Both the position numbers and the translations under genes were made by a program. Under the pieces are notes generated by a model. It was not told the DNA's origin. It did no database searches and was given only the letters and a program-made list of their open reading frames with translations. From Dipteris shenzhenensis (lineage: Eukaryota > Polypodiophyta > Polypodiopsida > Gleicheniales), in the NCBI GenBank assembly GCA_047967505.1, contig CM106538.1: a DNA stretch of 64,000 nucleotides; one strand, written 5' to 3'. Positions 31,270 through 42,865 of this stretch are shown here, piece by piece; the first letter of the stretch is position 1, and each line of letters begins with the position of its first letter.

Positions 31270-32790
31270 ATGGAGCATATAAGGCTTGGTTATGATGCAG
31301 ACTCAGAGTCTGAGCCAGAGTAGTAGATAAGGGGAGCACACCTTGGAATAAGAGTGCAAGATGCAGCCCATGAAGGGCAGAATACTCAGGTTGATGCATT
31401 GGGGCAGCCAGCTCCACAAGTACATAATCCTGCTAGTACAGTTGCATTGGGTGCAGACCCAAGTGTACAGACAAATGCTATGGCCGTGATGCAAACTCAG
31501 ATGGCTTCTCTGTTGCAAGGTTTAACTCATCTCAAATAGAGCTTTGCTGAGAGTGTACATAATCCAGCTCTAATGCCGAGGGCAGAGGCACAGCGCATAC
31601 AGGATCCACAAATGCATGTGGGACAGCCACTACCAGAGCCGCAGACACCAGTGGTACAGCCACTTGCAGTGCCACAGAGGCAAGGACCACATGGGAATGA
31701 GCATGGTAGCAATGCTCAGAATGTGCAGCAAGGGGAGCCAGCTCAACCATAGCATGTGGTTCAGCCAACTCACTTAGGAGGAGGATCTATATTTCAGGCC
31801 ATGACCTCACAACCAGCCCCAAATTCTTTGTATGCTAATGTGGGGATACAGCCTGGAATACAGGGAGGTAGTCCCATGGTATCTCACACTCAAGCAATAC
31901 CACCTGTGCCACCAAATCTAGCTGTGAGGAGTGCTATACAAGCTCCAGAAGGACCCCAAGGGCAGCAGTCTCTTTATTTGCAACCCCTTGGCTATGATCA
32001 TCTGGAACCCAGGCTTAAGATGAAGGATTACAAGGAGGGGGGGGGGCAGCAGTGAAGTTTGAGACCTTCAATGAGCATGCAGATAGGATTAAGGATCTTA
32101 CCTTTTTGCAGCAATTTGACTTGGCTTTTGCTGGAGGTTACTTCAGAGAGTCTTCGAAAATCAATAAGGCAGCCACTTTTCTCAAAGGTAATGCAATGCA
32201 GTGGTGGTCTAGTCTACTTCTTCAGGGGCAGACACCTGCTACATGGGTTGATTTCAAGAAGGTATTCTCAGCCACATGGCTCACCACTACATTTGAAGTG
32301 GATGTCATGACTCAGTGGCATAACCTGAATGCTGGAATGCAAGAATTTAGAAGACTACCTTAAGAAGTTTTGGGATGCACTTCTGCCTATGAGCTCCTAC
32401 AGAACAATCCCCTTTTCAGAGCTGGTTGAAAAGTATTGTTGTGTCTTCCTAAAGAGTTGAGGGACTATTGCATAGACACATTTCCAGCATGTCACAGTTG
32501 ATAGAGAATGCAAACACAGATTACTTATGCATGGTAGAGTCTCAGACTTTAAAAGCAACTTTAAAGAGGAGCACAAGAAACCACAGCAAGCTGGAAAAGT
32601 ACCTTTCAAATCAAAGTTTGTGGCAGGCCAGAGAAGAAAACAGCAGCCCTCTTCCCTCACCTCCGAAGAGAGGAAGAAATTGTTTTCTGAAGGAAAGTGT
32701 TTCCTTTTCAAAGAGACTGGTCATAGGACAGCAGATTGTCCTAACAAGAAGAGAAAAGAACCTGCAGCAACTCGGGCTGAGTTTTAGAGG
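31270..32790 (+). pseudogene. gypsy gag with damaged zinc knuckle
   Basis: The frame starts 'MEHIRLGYDADSESEPE' and continues through a long Gln/Pro/Ala-rich region (31354-32055). After a shift at the G run near 32040 comes the capsid-like part 'RIKDLTFLQQFDLAFAGG', 'KINKAATFLKGNAMQWWSSL' and 'TWVDFKKVFSATW', typical of Retrotrans_gag. The nucleocapsid part (32527-32787) is basic and has C-F-L-F-K-E-T-G-H-R-T-A-D-C: the second cysteine of the knuckle has become phenylalanine. Several stops. Confidence 0.85.
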
Positions 32791-32853
32791 CAAGAAACCC
32801 AAGCCAAGTGCTGGCCACATTCTTGATATCATTGGGGGTGAGCATGATGAGAG

Positions 32854-33240
32854 ATGTGCGGAGCATGGGGCAAGCTACGGGATCGGCATTGTTTGTACTT
32901 CTTTGATTCAGGGGCCAAAGCAAATTTTATAACTCCTGAACTTGCAGCTCAGTTCGGTCTTCGACCAGATCAGATCGACCCTCTTTGTGAGTCCAACATG
33001 GCTAATCCGGAGCCCAATACCCCTACACTCCTTTCATAGGGAAGCTACAAATTCACACTCAGGGATATGCTGAGGATGCACCTTGGATGTACCGTGTTCA
33101 TGCTATCATTGATACACATGATAAGAAGATTACCTTGACTTATAGGGTTAAAACCCGAGTCATAGATGTAAACATGAAGGGGAATCAGTCCCAGTTGTAT
33201 CCACTTTGGCAATATCTTCCGTAATGAAACAGCATCTTTT
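32854..33240 (+). pseudogene. gypsy aspartic protease (broken)
   Basis: The frame has 'CLYFFDSGAKANFITPELA', where DSGA is the active site and 'AKANFI' is the normal continuation of gypsy proteases ('ATxNFI'), then 'AQFGLRP'. A TAG at 33037 cuts it, and shifted remnants follow toward the RT. Confidence 0.8.
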
Positions 33241-33399
33241 AGCGCATTTGATATTTGTAAAAGAAAAGGAACTAGTAGAGGATGAATCTAATTTCTCCAA
33301 GCTGAAAAAACGGCAAACTGAGTTTTTATTTTAGTTTCAAGATTGTTTCTCAAATGGACTCCCAGAGGAGTTACCTTCTGAAAGGCCAGAAGATCATAT

Positions 33400-34397
33400 C
33401 ATTGATATCATTCCTAGTAGCTCTCCACCGAACCGACCACCATTCAGGGTTAGTGCGGTACAACTGGAGGAGATCATGTGTTAGGTGAATGAATTGCCAC
33501 AGAAGGGGCTGATTCAGCCAAGCTCTTCTCCATATTGCTCTCCCGTCCTACTAGTGCAAAAGAAGGATGGATCTTGGAGAATGTGTATTGACTACAGGTC
33601 TTTGAATAAGATCTCTATCAAGAATCGATTTCCCATCCCACGCATTGATGACATCTTGGATCGATTAGAGGGATCAGCCATCTTCAGTCGCATTGACTTG
33701 AAGAGTGGTTATCATCAGATACGAATTAGGCCCAAAGATGTACACAAGATTGCCTTTAGGACTACTTTTGGGTTTTATGAGTTTCTTGTCATGCCATTTG
33801 GTCCGACTAATGCTCTTGCTACCTTCAATCGCATGATGGACGCATTTTTCAGAGAGCACAAAGTTTGTGGTGGGAACACTCTTTGATGACATTATTGTGC
33901 ACTCGAAAGATGAAGAGGAGCATAGGCAATACTTGGCAGTTGTATTTGCAGAGCTCAGGAGACACAAGTTGTAGGTCAACACTAAAAAGAGTGAGTTCTT
34001 CATGCCAAAGATACATTTCCTAGGACACATCATCTCGCGGGATGGAGTAAGGATGGTACCTGCCAAGATAGAGGCAATCAAGAATTGGCCTCCATTGAAG
34101 AACCTACATGAAGTCCGTAGTTTTCTTAGCTTGTGTTCATATTACAGGCGCTTCATATGCCATTTTGCTGAGATAGCTTCACCTTTACATGCTTTACAGA
34201 AGAAGGCAGTGCCTTTCCGTTGGGTGAAAGAAAGAAATTGCAACATTCAATGAGATGAAGGAAAAGTCATGCTCTGATCCTGGTATCATTTTGCCAGACT
34301 TGCGAAAGCCTTTTGTTCTTCAATGCAATGCAAGTGGCAACAATGTTTGTGGAGTACTTATGTAGGAAGGCAGAGTGGTTGCATATGAGAGTAGGGT
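33400..34397 (+). pseudogene. gypsy reverse transcriptase and start of RNase H (broken)
   Basis: The part 33485-33886 has '[20 protein letters not shown]', '[20 protein letters not shown]', '[20 protein letters not shown]', '[13 protein letters not shown]' and '[17 protein letters not shown]', all standard RT blocks. A one-base shift near 33880 leads to '[19 protein letters not shown]', the catalytic FDD block, and then 34002-34253 with 'HFLGHIISRDGV' and the thumb 'EVRSFLSLCSYYRRFI'. RNase H starts as 'LQCNASGNNVCGVLM', where the first catalytic aspartate is asparagine. Sequence similarity ends at 34397. Confidence 0.9.
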
Positions 34398-35357
34398 TCC
34401 ATCCATTCTTGTGAGAACTAGATCAATTTCTATAGTTGAGAGATTTATGAGAGATTTCTTAGTTCATGATAGAAATTGATTCTAAGAGAGAGTTCAGTTT
34501 GTCAAATTTTCGTCTTCCCATTCGGAGAGAAATATTTCCTTAGTGAATGAGAGATTTATGTGTAAGGTTGGTTTGGAAGGTTGCTTTGTGAGAAGCTCTC
34601 TTCCCTTCGACACTGGTCATCAGCAATAGATGCAGTCTCAGACCTACAAGCATCTGTCGACAAAGCTACGGCTTCAAGGCTCTAGCTGCAAATGCATTGA
34701 CTCTAACTCAAGCCTCCACTGACTCTCCCTCGTCAAACGACTATCTACACGAAAGCAGCATAACCTTATCTTCAAGGCTACCAACAACTAAGGTGCAAGC
34801 ATCTCCAAACAGCAAAGGCTACAATGAACTACGCTCCGGTTCAGCATAGCTCCACCAACGAGCTCAGCTCAAGCCAACGAGCCTCCAAACGGAACAAGGC
34901 TCACAGGTGACCTACAGGCAGAGACTCCACGACCGGCTTCTATCTACATCGCTCCAGCTCTATTAGATTTCAACGTAGCTCGAACGTGGCTCACATATGA
35001 TTGCCAACAAACGCTCAAACGCTCGCAGTCGGACTTCAAAGGGACGAGCAACAACGAGCCAAGCGGCTCCTCGACGGATGGAGCAGTGTCTCATGTGACG
35101 GCTACACGTATCAAAGCTCCAGATGGTTCCAGCGACTCACAACTCACGCCAGCCAGACCGCCTCCAATGCCTTCAACGCTTTGACACCCAACACGACCAA
35201 CGCATGGCTCACAAGCTCCTTCATCCATAAGCTCCTTTAGCCATATGTTCTGCTCTCAACGACTCCAAGCGACCGTCACACAAGGCGGCTCCCTCCATTG
35301 ACGAAGCGGCTCCGACGGGTATCGACTGTTCGTAGCGGGCTTAGAAGCTATTGTAGA
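34398..35357. other. Non-coding junction DNA
   Basis: The first 200 bp have repeated 'gagagatttatg' words. From about 34640 the sequence is rich in 'ggct', 'cgac' and 'gctcc' words, similar in texture to 6380-7280. An ORF at 35001-35240 has no recognised similarity and is probably chance. It separates the gypsy relic from the second copia copy. Confidence 0.45.
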
Positions 35358-35373
35358 ATGAGGTATTCTTGAT

Positions 35374-36010
35374 TTGATACATATAGATGTATGGGGTTTT
35401 GCCCAAACCCACAATATCAATGGTTCACTTTACTGCTTGACTTTCATGGATGACTACAGTAGATATTCTTGGGTCTACTTTTTGAAAGAGAAATCTGAAG
35501 TGTTTCATATTTCAAGAATTCAAAGCCATGGTAGAAAATCAGACAAGCAAAAAGATCAAAGTCATGAGATCAGATAGAGGAGATGAATATGTCTTTAGCA
35601 TTCATGAACTTTTGCAGAAGTCACGGCATTCAAAGACAATTCACTTGTGCAAATACTCCTCAACAGAATGCAAGAGCTGAAAGGAAGAATGGTACTTTAG
35701 CATACAGTGCTAGAGCAATGCTTACTGAGAAGCATCTTTCGAATTAGTATTAGACAAAAGCAATAGTCCCGGCAAACTACTTGCTTAATTGGCTTCCTAC
35801 TGAACTAATACAGGGTATGACACCTTATGAAGCATTCACTAGATACAAGCTATGCATTAGGCATCTCCGCATATTTGGTTGCATAGCATATGCCCACATA
35901 CATAATGATCATCGCAGAAAATTGAATGCAAAGTCACGTAAATGCATCAAGGTGCATACAAGTTGTATGATTCCATTAACCGCAAGGTCATTATCTCCAG
36001 AGATGTAATC
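35374..36010 (+). pseudogene. copia integrase, second copy (broken)
   Basis: The frame starts 'HIDVWGFAQTHNINGSLYCL' with 'MDDYSRYSWVYFLKEKSEVF', then shifts at about 35520. 'VMRSDRGDEY' and 'QQNARAERKNGTLAYSARAM' follow in other frames. The catalytic glutamate, lost in the first copy, is kept here. The 35781-36008 part has 'HLRIFGCIAYAHIHNDHRRK'. Confidence 0.85.
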
Positions 36011-36059
36011 TTTGATGAGGAATCAGAATGAAAAAACTCAAATGCACAGAAGATAGACA

Positions 36060-37080
36060 ATTTCACAGTCATCTATAGAAAAGGTTGATGAAGAAGAGCA
36101 AGAATTGTCAAAAGCACCCCAAGCAGATCCACATCAACTCAGACGGTTTACTAGGAAAAACAAACCTCCAGTCAAATTGACATATGCTCAAAAAGGCAAA
36201 GCAATTCAGGTTGAAACCACCAACTCTGCTCTTATGACTACCATCATGGCTATAGAAGAGCCAGTGTACTTCGAAGATGCAGTAGACAAGCCAAAATGAC
36301 AAACTACTATGAATGAAAAAATGGATGCTCTGTATAAGAATATTACTTGAAAATTATGTGACCTTCCACCAGGAAAGAAGGCCATAGCAAACAAATGGCT
36401 ATATAAAGTGAAGTATAATCTAGATAGAAGCATTCAAAGATTAAAGCCAGACTAGTTGCAAAAGGATTTGCATAGCAGTATGGTCAAGATTATGATGAGA
36501 CTTATGCTCCAGTAGGAAAGATGGATTCCATAGGGTTCTCGATATCACTAGCAACACTCAACAGATGGAATGTGTACTAGCTCGATGTCAAGAATGCATT
36601 TCTCAATGGTTACCCAGACGAGGAAGTTTACATGCAACAATCAGCAGATAATGTTGAACCAAGAAAGGAGAATCAAGTTTCCCATCTCAAGAAAAGTCTC
36701 TACAGCTTAAACAAGACACCTAGAAGTTGGTACAGCAGAATCAACCAGTATTTTGTTGATCTGGGATACATGAAATCCAATGCAAATCATACTCTCTACT
36801 ACAAAGTTCAAGGGGAAGACATTACTATTGCACTTTTGTACGTAGATGATTTGATTGTGACTCGAAGCAAGGATAGCTTCATTAAGAAATTGAAACAAGA
36901 CTTATATGCAGAGTTCGACATGAAAGATCTTGGACTTATACACTATTGTCTTGAAATTGAGTTCTGGAGAGATTCAAACAGCACCTTTATGAGTCAACTT
37001 AAACATGTTGAGTCTCCTGAAGAAGTTTCATATGGCAGATTGCAAGATTGCAGCCACTCCCATATAAGAGTTTGAAACTT
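36060..37080 (+). pseudogene. copia reverse transcriptase, second copy (broken)
   Basis: The linker 'LRRFTRKNKPPVKLTYAQKG' (36105-36299) leads into RT. 'QLDVKNAFLNG' blocks appear near 36580-36640 with damage (a stop where glutamine stands in copy 1). The 36632-37075 part has 'HLKKSLYSLNKTPRSWYSRI' and 'ALLYVDDLIVTRSKDSFIKK', keeping the catalytic YVDD. A shift near 37010 leads to 'SLKLTKDSENPT', the last recognisable residues. Confidence 0.9.
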
Positions 37081-37110
37081 ACTAAAGATTCAGAAAATCC
37101 TACAATCAAT

Positions 37111-37190
37111 GATATGTGTCCTCTCTCTCTAGCTGTGCCCTCTCTTCTCATCTCCACTCTTCTCCTCTCCCCTCTTCATATTTTGTCATC
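37111..37190 (+). repeat. Partial LTR of the copia family fused to RT
   Basis: The stretch from 'gtcctctctctctagctg' to 'cttcatattttgtca' matches the minus-strand LTR sequence at about 535-605 with few changes. The remaining LTR on either side is absent. Confidence 0.8.
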
Positions 37191-39831
37191 ATGTTGTTAG
37201 CATAGTCCCAATTTATATATTTCCATTTACGATTTGTTTTGTGAGTATAAGTTTTAAGATGCAACACTATTGTCATGTTGTTGGCATAGTAATATATTTC
37301 CATGTAACAATATTTGAATATCAAACGTGTTGCTTAACACCATCTTTCTCTTGTCAATAAGAAAATTCACAATGCATGAAAATTATATGAGCATGTTTGG
37401 ATTCACAAAATTGATTTAAAATTGGTAGTTCACATGCAAATTTTTCAATAATAGTATGATATAATATTTGAATTGGTAGTTCACATGCAAACTTTTTAAT
37501 ATTTGAACAGTATAATGTAATATTCTCATGTTTCAATAGGATGAGATAATATGTGGCCAAATAAAAACTCGAATACATCTTTGTATATATGATTTTCACT
37601 ATTCTTTCCTTTCAAATTGAGAATTTTTCAAAATGTTGGGATTTTTCCAAAATTACTAATACTGTGTTGAAAGCTATGTTTGAAAAAGTATTGCAAATTG
37701 AACTTGGAACTAGAAGAAAAATTTGGTGTTGCGAGGCATGTAAGAAATGGAAAAGAGTCACATATTCCTGGTGTACGCTTATAAGCCAATTACCTATTAG
37801 GAACTAAGAGATCATCTATTGGGGAAAGCTATGTCTAAAAATTTATTTGCAAATTGATTGGTGAAGTCTCCAACTCATTTGATTACATTTCTAGATGGGC
37901 TAAGTTGTAGTTCAATGCACACATTGACACTTTAGATGATCATTTTAGATTTATGTATTCTTGGTACATCAATGATGGGACTATATAATAGAAGTGAAAT
38001 TCCTATGAAGAAAAGACTACATAGAATGATTAATAGATGTGTAAGGGGCCATAATAGAACACAAGAAAATTTTGAGAGTAAATGTGATTCAACTATTGAT
38101 TACTGCAACTAATGTCGTTAACAATGTTACATTTGAAATGGCAACATTATATTGTTGCCATTTTGTGATGATTAAAGATTCCCTTAGAATGTAAGAATTC
38201 ATATGAATTTTGTGAAGTCCTAAATTTTTCATATTTTGCAATCAAAAGCCACTAAAAATTGATTGTTTTACCATGTCCTAGGACCAAAATACAGAATACT
38301 ATAGTGATGTGGAAACACCTTTAGGTGGTGCCATGTACTTTGAGATCCATAAGTTGCAAACCGTGTTCTTGCAACAAAGCCACATATAAGAAAGTGGCAC
38401 ATATGCAAACCAAGAATTTCATTTTGGAAGAATTTTGAGTAGTATCTTCCTACACTTCACACTCCAAAATAGGAGTTTAGCAATTCACACATGTGAGCAA
38501 AACTAATGTCTCTATATGAGCATGAGAGATACTATATTCATCATATTTTAAGCATTGTTACTTATGTATTGTGCCTCTATTCTTTGATGGTTTACGTGTC
38601 AAGATGTTTGATTTTTTTTTAATATCAAGACCATACTTAAAATGTGTACTTTTACAATGGTCATCAAATAAATCTTTGTCTTTTCTTTTAAACTTTAACT
38701 ATTAAATAGGTGTAGCTAAGAATTATATACATCAGTTCAGGGTTATATAATTCATTGGTTTAGGGTTACATATTTTCTTTGCAATTAAAATATTAAAAAT
38801 TTTATCTCTCTAACCTACATGAAATTTTAAAATATTGAAATTTTATTGATACACACATGCACTTTGATTTCATTAAAATACATTTTTAAAAATACTCCAA
38901 ATGACTTCATCAAAAGTTTGTTTATATTTTTGCATTCACATATTATATCAACATATGTACCAATGTAATGACATCCTATTCAAGAGAAGAAAAAAAAGTA
39001 TTGCCTGATAAAAATGCACATAGTGAAAATAAACTAAAAACCATCAACGCTTCAAAGATCTATTAATCACCTCATGGGACTCCCAGCCTTGCTTGAAAGC
39101 TGAATGGTTAAATGAACTTAGAAATAAATTTTGATTCTAGAATATTGTAGATGATTGGCTTTGCTTTTCTCTCAAAATAGAAAACATGAAGATTATTAAA
39201 TTTGACCTTGATTCTCTTAAATTTGTTCACCACTATAACCTTTTTGTAAGCATTCTTATGTCCAAATTTTTGACAAGCAAGCTCATTATAGATTCAAACT
39301 CAACAAGACTCACAGATGAATGGCTAGTTGTATTGCCTATCTCCTCTCATGTCACATCCAACAAAAGGATGAGCACTAAGACCATGTGTAGATATGAGCC
39401 CTAAAGGACCAATGGTTCTAGTGTGAATGTAAATTTTAAAGGAGAGTCACTTTCCCTTACAAAATCATGAAGAAAGATTGATGGGGTGAGCATGTTTGCA
39501 AATTGGATTCATTCTAATACCTTTTTGATGCATAGTTGATGGCCTTTTACACTAGATCAAGTTACATTAGCCCACAATAAGTAGTTAAAGTTGCAGATAC
39601 TACAGTGAGTGTGGCAAGAATATGCACTAATCAACAAAACCTCCCAGGAGATGTGGAAAGTGTTCAATGAAACAAAAGGCTAGGAGAGCATTTAGGCATC
39701 TACCATGATTTTGAATATGTGATTCAAGGAAGGAGAGTTTCACAAGCACCCACTAGAAGAGTCTTAGAATTCAAAGATAGGTTCGACATGCCTCCATCAC
39801 CCTCCCATATTTAAATAATGTAGCAAGAGCA
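37191..39831. other. AT-rich non-coding DNA
   Basis: No gene is seen. Small direct repeats: 'catgttgtt.gcatagt' at 37190 and 37274, and 'aattggtagttcacatgcaaa' at about 37420 and 37472. The ORF at 39186-39404 has no recognised similarity. Confidence 0.55.
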
Positions 39832-40212
39832 TGTTACGTCAGCCATATTCCCAAAATATTCTGGTGTGGTTATGGAGAAGCGGGAAACCAAAGGGCTCAA
39901 CAGTGTTTGGCCGATCGGAGCCTAGCGGGTCAGGGACTAGGAACTATCCTAGTCCTAGGCAAGAATGGGAGTGCAATGTTAAGGCCTAAAGGGCATTAAG
40001 GTACTAAGGTCCTTTATGACATGCGGCACTCAGGTGGGCTCCAAGTGGCAAGCATTGGGTTTAGGGGAGATTCTCTACTAGAGAAAGGCTCCACAAAAGG
40101 AAGAAAGAATAGGGAACTCAAGCAAAGTTGACGGATGGATGAAAGAGGGAGCACTCGACGAATCGTGGCTGGGTGGGGAATCAAAGAGAGCCCTTTTTAT
40201 GGTCATGTTACA
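39832..40212 (+). repeat. Probable 5' LTR of another LTR element
   Basis: The right end is supported by a primer binding site that begins directly after 'catgttaca' at 40212. The left end at 39832 (TGTTACGTC) is chosen only because it gives a TG...CA unit of 381 bp. No second copy is in the window. Confidence 0.45.
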
Positions 40213-40225
40213 TTGGTATTAGAGC
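40213..40225 (+). other. Primer binding site (tRNA-Met type)
   Basis: TTGGTATTAGAGC matches the usual site TGGTATCAGAGC with one change and follows a 'CA' end directly. Confidence 0.6.
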
Positions 40226-41326
40226 GGTTAAGAGAAAGGGATGAACATACATGATGAAATGGAATCTTAGCAAGCGTGTGAATTGTCGTCAAATTCTAGC
40301 AACCATTTTTGAAATCTGTAGAGCTTAGCTTCTGCTATGGTGCTGAATTGAAGCGCTATGTCTGACAGTTTGAGGGCTACGCCACTGCCGCTGAGGTATT
40401 ACTTAAATTCGAGGGTCGCACGCTTTGTGAAGTAGATTTTAGTCAAGACTCAAGGCCCAAGGACCCAAGAGTGGCTTGCGATATTTCTTGCACAGCAGGA
40501 GCATTGCTGTGAGTCTGTCAAGGAGCTGTGGCTACCGTGCGACCATCATTTTGATTGCAAGACACTGCGAGACCAGTGCAGATGTTAGTTGCTCAGCCTT
40601 CCATTACTTGGCCAAAGGTCCAGACTCTTAGGGGCGGCTTATGGATTTCAAAATTGGCGTGACAGCAAGCTAAACCAAACCAAGTTAAGAGCTTATTAGT
40701 CAAGACTTAGCCTCTTGAATGGTTGTCTGACTCATCTGCAAGCCCAGCTTCATAACACAAGCTTATACTCACAGTCCCACAGCCTTCCAAGAGACATGCT
40801 ATAGCCTACAGCTACTGCGTATGATACGTAGCTTAGCTATTCCCTTCTACAGGCTTGAGCGATGGTATAGAAGTTCTGCAGAGTTTGAAAATCAAGATCA
40901 ACATGGTCTTCAAGAGGAGAGGTGCAAGAAACAGAGATGTTCCACATCATCTAAGGTCTACAAGACCTTAGTAAAAGCTACATCATCAACACCTTTTCTA
41001 CCCCTCTTCTTCCTAAGGTTTTAAAATCCTTTTTACCCCCTTGTTCTTCCCAATCTTCCTAACCTCGCCATTTTCAAAGAAGAAGATTGGAGATCAGTTC
41101 GAGGAGTTCGAAATGTAAAGGAAACGAAAAGTGGGATTTCAAAGTTTGATATCAAGGGAAGCAAAAGAACGGGAAGCGAGATCATGAATCAAAAGAATGC
41201 GAGGACGACTCGATTTCAAAGACAAATCCAAAACCTCCAACAAATATCAAGGAAGTGGGCATCATATTTTTCTCTTTGACATAAAGTGCTTTGCTTTATA
41301 AATTTTGGAAAATACACATCTTTAAA

Positions 41327-41590
41327 ATGGCAACTCCAAAAAGGGATGATATGATTAGGGAGGCCAAGGAAAGGGCTAGAAAGGGAAAAGCAATAGTTGG
41401 AGAGGAAACACATAAGGTAAAAATTGAAAATCAAGAGGATAACGTGGAGAACATAGACTACGGTGATTATGGAATTCCGTATACTAAATTCACTAAACTT
41501 GAAACTCAAACACAAAATATAGAAACATAGCTAGGAGTTATCAGTGATACATTGAAAACCCTAGACCATGACACAGGTGATGGTGTAATG
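41327..41590 (+). pseudogene. Start of a gag-like frame
   Basis: From an ATG at about 41327 the frame reads 'MATPKRDDMIREAKERARKG' and 'YTKFTKLETQTQ', then a TAG, then 'LGVISDTLKTLDHDTG'. The basic start followed by an amphipathic stretch is usual for LTR-element gag proteins, and the place, about 1.1 kb behind LTR and primer site, fits. Similarity is lost after about 41590, where the element seems cut. A small host gene cannot be excluded. Confidence 0.4.
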
Positions 41591-42188
41591 CAAAGGCCCC
41601 CACATGGGGTGGTGCCTATGATTGTGGAGTTCCTATGATTTAGGAGCTACCTCCATTGATGTAGGAGAGGTGCCATTGATTTAGACACCCTCTCTCCATT
41701 TCTATGAAAAGAGGGACTTCCCTCTCACAATGAATAGAGCACCCATTTGAATATCTCATGTGTTCTCACTCACCTCCATGATGAAGCTCTCCTCTCTCCC
41801 CAAGTTCCAACACATTGCACTATACAATTTCATATTTCCTCTCCTTCCATGCACAATCTTAAATTTTTCCACTACGCAATTCTATATTGCTTTTTCTTTT
41901 TTATATTAAATTTGATGGTAGATGATAGGGGAAACAATTAACACACTTTCTCTTGAATGATAATAGGAGCTATGGCTTTGATTTAGAAATTTGTGTTGAA
42001 GGGATAGAGGAAAAACTCAAAATAAAGTCCACACAAAAAAAATTGCTAGATAGAATCTCCCCAAGTTTTGTTATTTACCTAGGTATCTTTTGCTTGGAAA
42101 ATCTACCAAAAAACTACATGCTTCTTCTATCTCTCGAGGCATGGTGGACATGAGATCATGTTCCCTAAATCCCTTCCTAAAAATGGAT

Positions 42189-42340
42189 TGATTGGGTAGC
42201 TTGCTAAAAAAGGAGATTTGGTCTTTACTTACTTAATCTAATTAGCTTAAGGGGTGCCTACTATTGATTGGGTAACTTGCTAAAAAAGAAGGAGATTCGT
42301 TATTTACTTAATCTAACTAACTTAAGGGGTGCCTACTATT
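42189..42340. repeat. 76-bp tandem duplication
   Basis: Two copies (42189-42264 and 42265-42340) run from 'tgattgggta.cttgctaa' to 'aaggggtgcctactat', with a third copy starting at 42341. The copies differ by a few bases. Confidence 0.85.
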
Positions 42341-42424
42341 GATTGTAAAAAATTTATGAAAAGCTCTTGAATTAGCACTATCAAGCTTGGGGGGTAGTCT
42401 AATCTCATTATAGGCAATACGCAT

Positions 42425-42461
42425 GCGTGCACATGCGCGTGCGCGCACACACACACACAGT
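42425..42461. repeat. Alternating CG/CA run
   Basis: This is an alternating purine-pyrimidine stretch of about 37 bp ending in (AC)n, of the type able to adopt Z-DNA. Confidence 0.8.
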
Positions 42462-42777
42462 ACATTACACTAGCTTCTATAGCAATGAAGTAAACACTTA
42501 CATGTGTACATATGCAACTCAATAGTCTCATATGGTTCTTAATAATAGTGCCATGTGTTGTCATTTCAATTGGGAGAGGAGAATACATTTGCTACTCTAC
42601 TTATTCAAGGCATCGATTACTTCACGTTGGTAAACAAAGATTTTTTAGTTAGCCTATTGATACATTTATGTATAGTCTCAACTGTGACTCAGGTGTCATG
42701 GGTATCTTGAAGGAATGCCGATGGAGCCTCCACTCCAAGCTACTCCTTGTGAGAGAAATGCAAAGCACGAGCTGTCC

Positions 42778-42865
42778 GGAGAAGGGAGAGGAGAGGGAGA
42801 AGGGGAGAAGAGAGGGGAGAAGGGAGGAGGAGGAGGGAAGGAGAGAGTGAAGGGGGATGGAGTGG
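42778..42865 (+). repeat. Purine-only tract of GGAGA-type words
   Basis: Nearly 90 bp is made almost only of G and A in irregular order, unlike the simple GA tracts elsewhere. Confidence 0.8.

Larger units (their letters stand above)
31270..34397 (+). mobile_element. Ty3/gypsy relic, 5' half: gag, protease, RT, start of RNase H
   Basis: In plus-strand order it holds a gag frame with zinc knuckle, aspartic protease, reverse transcriptase and the first residues of RNase H. It breaks off at 34397 within RNase H. All domains have stops or frame changes. Confidence 0.85.
35358..37190 (+). mobile_element. Second copy of the copia family, truncated and internally deleted
   Basis: It is the same family as 414-5098, now on the plus strand. 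Similarity begins at 35358 ('atgaggtattcttgatttgat') inside the sequence before integrase, and runs through integrase, linker and RT. At about 37110 the RT frame ends abruptly and joins the pyrimidine-rich middle of the LTR. RNase H, the polypurine tract and the first half of the LTR are therefore missing. No 5' LTR or gag is present. Confidence 0.85.
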
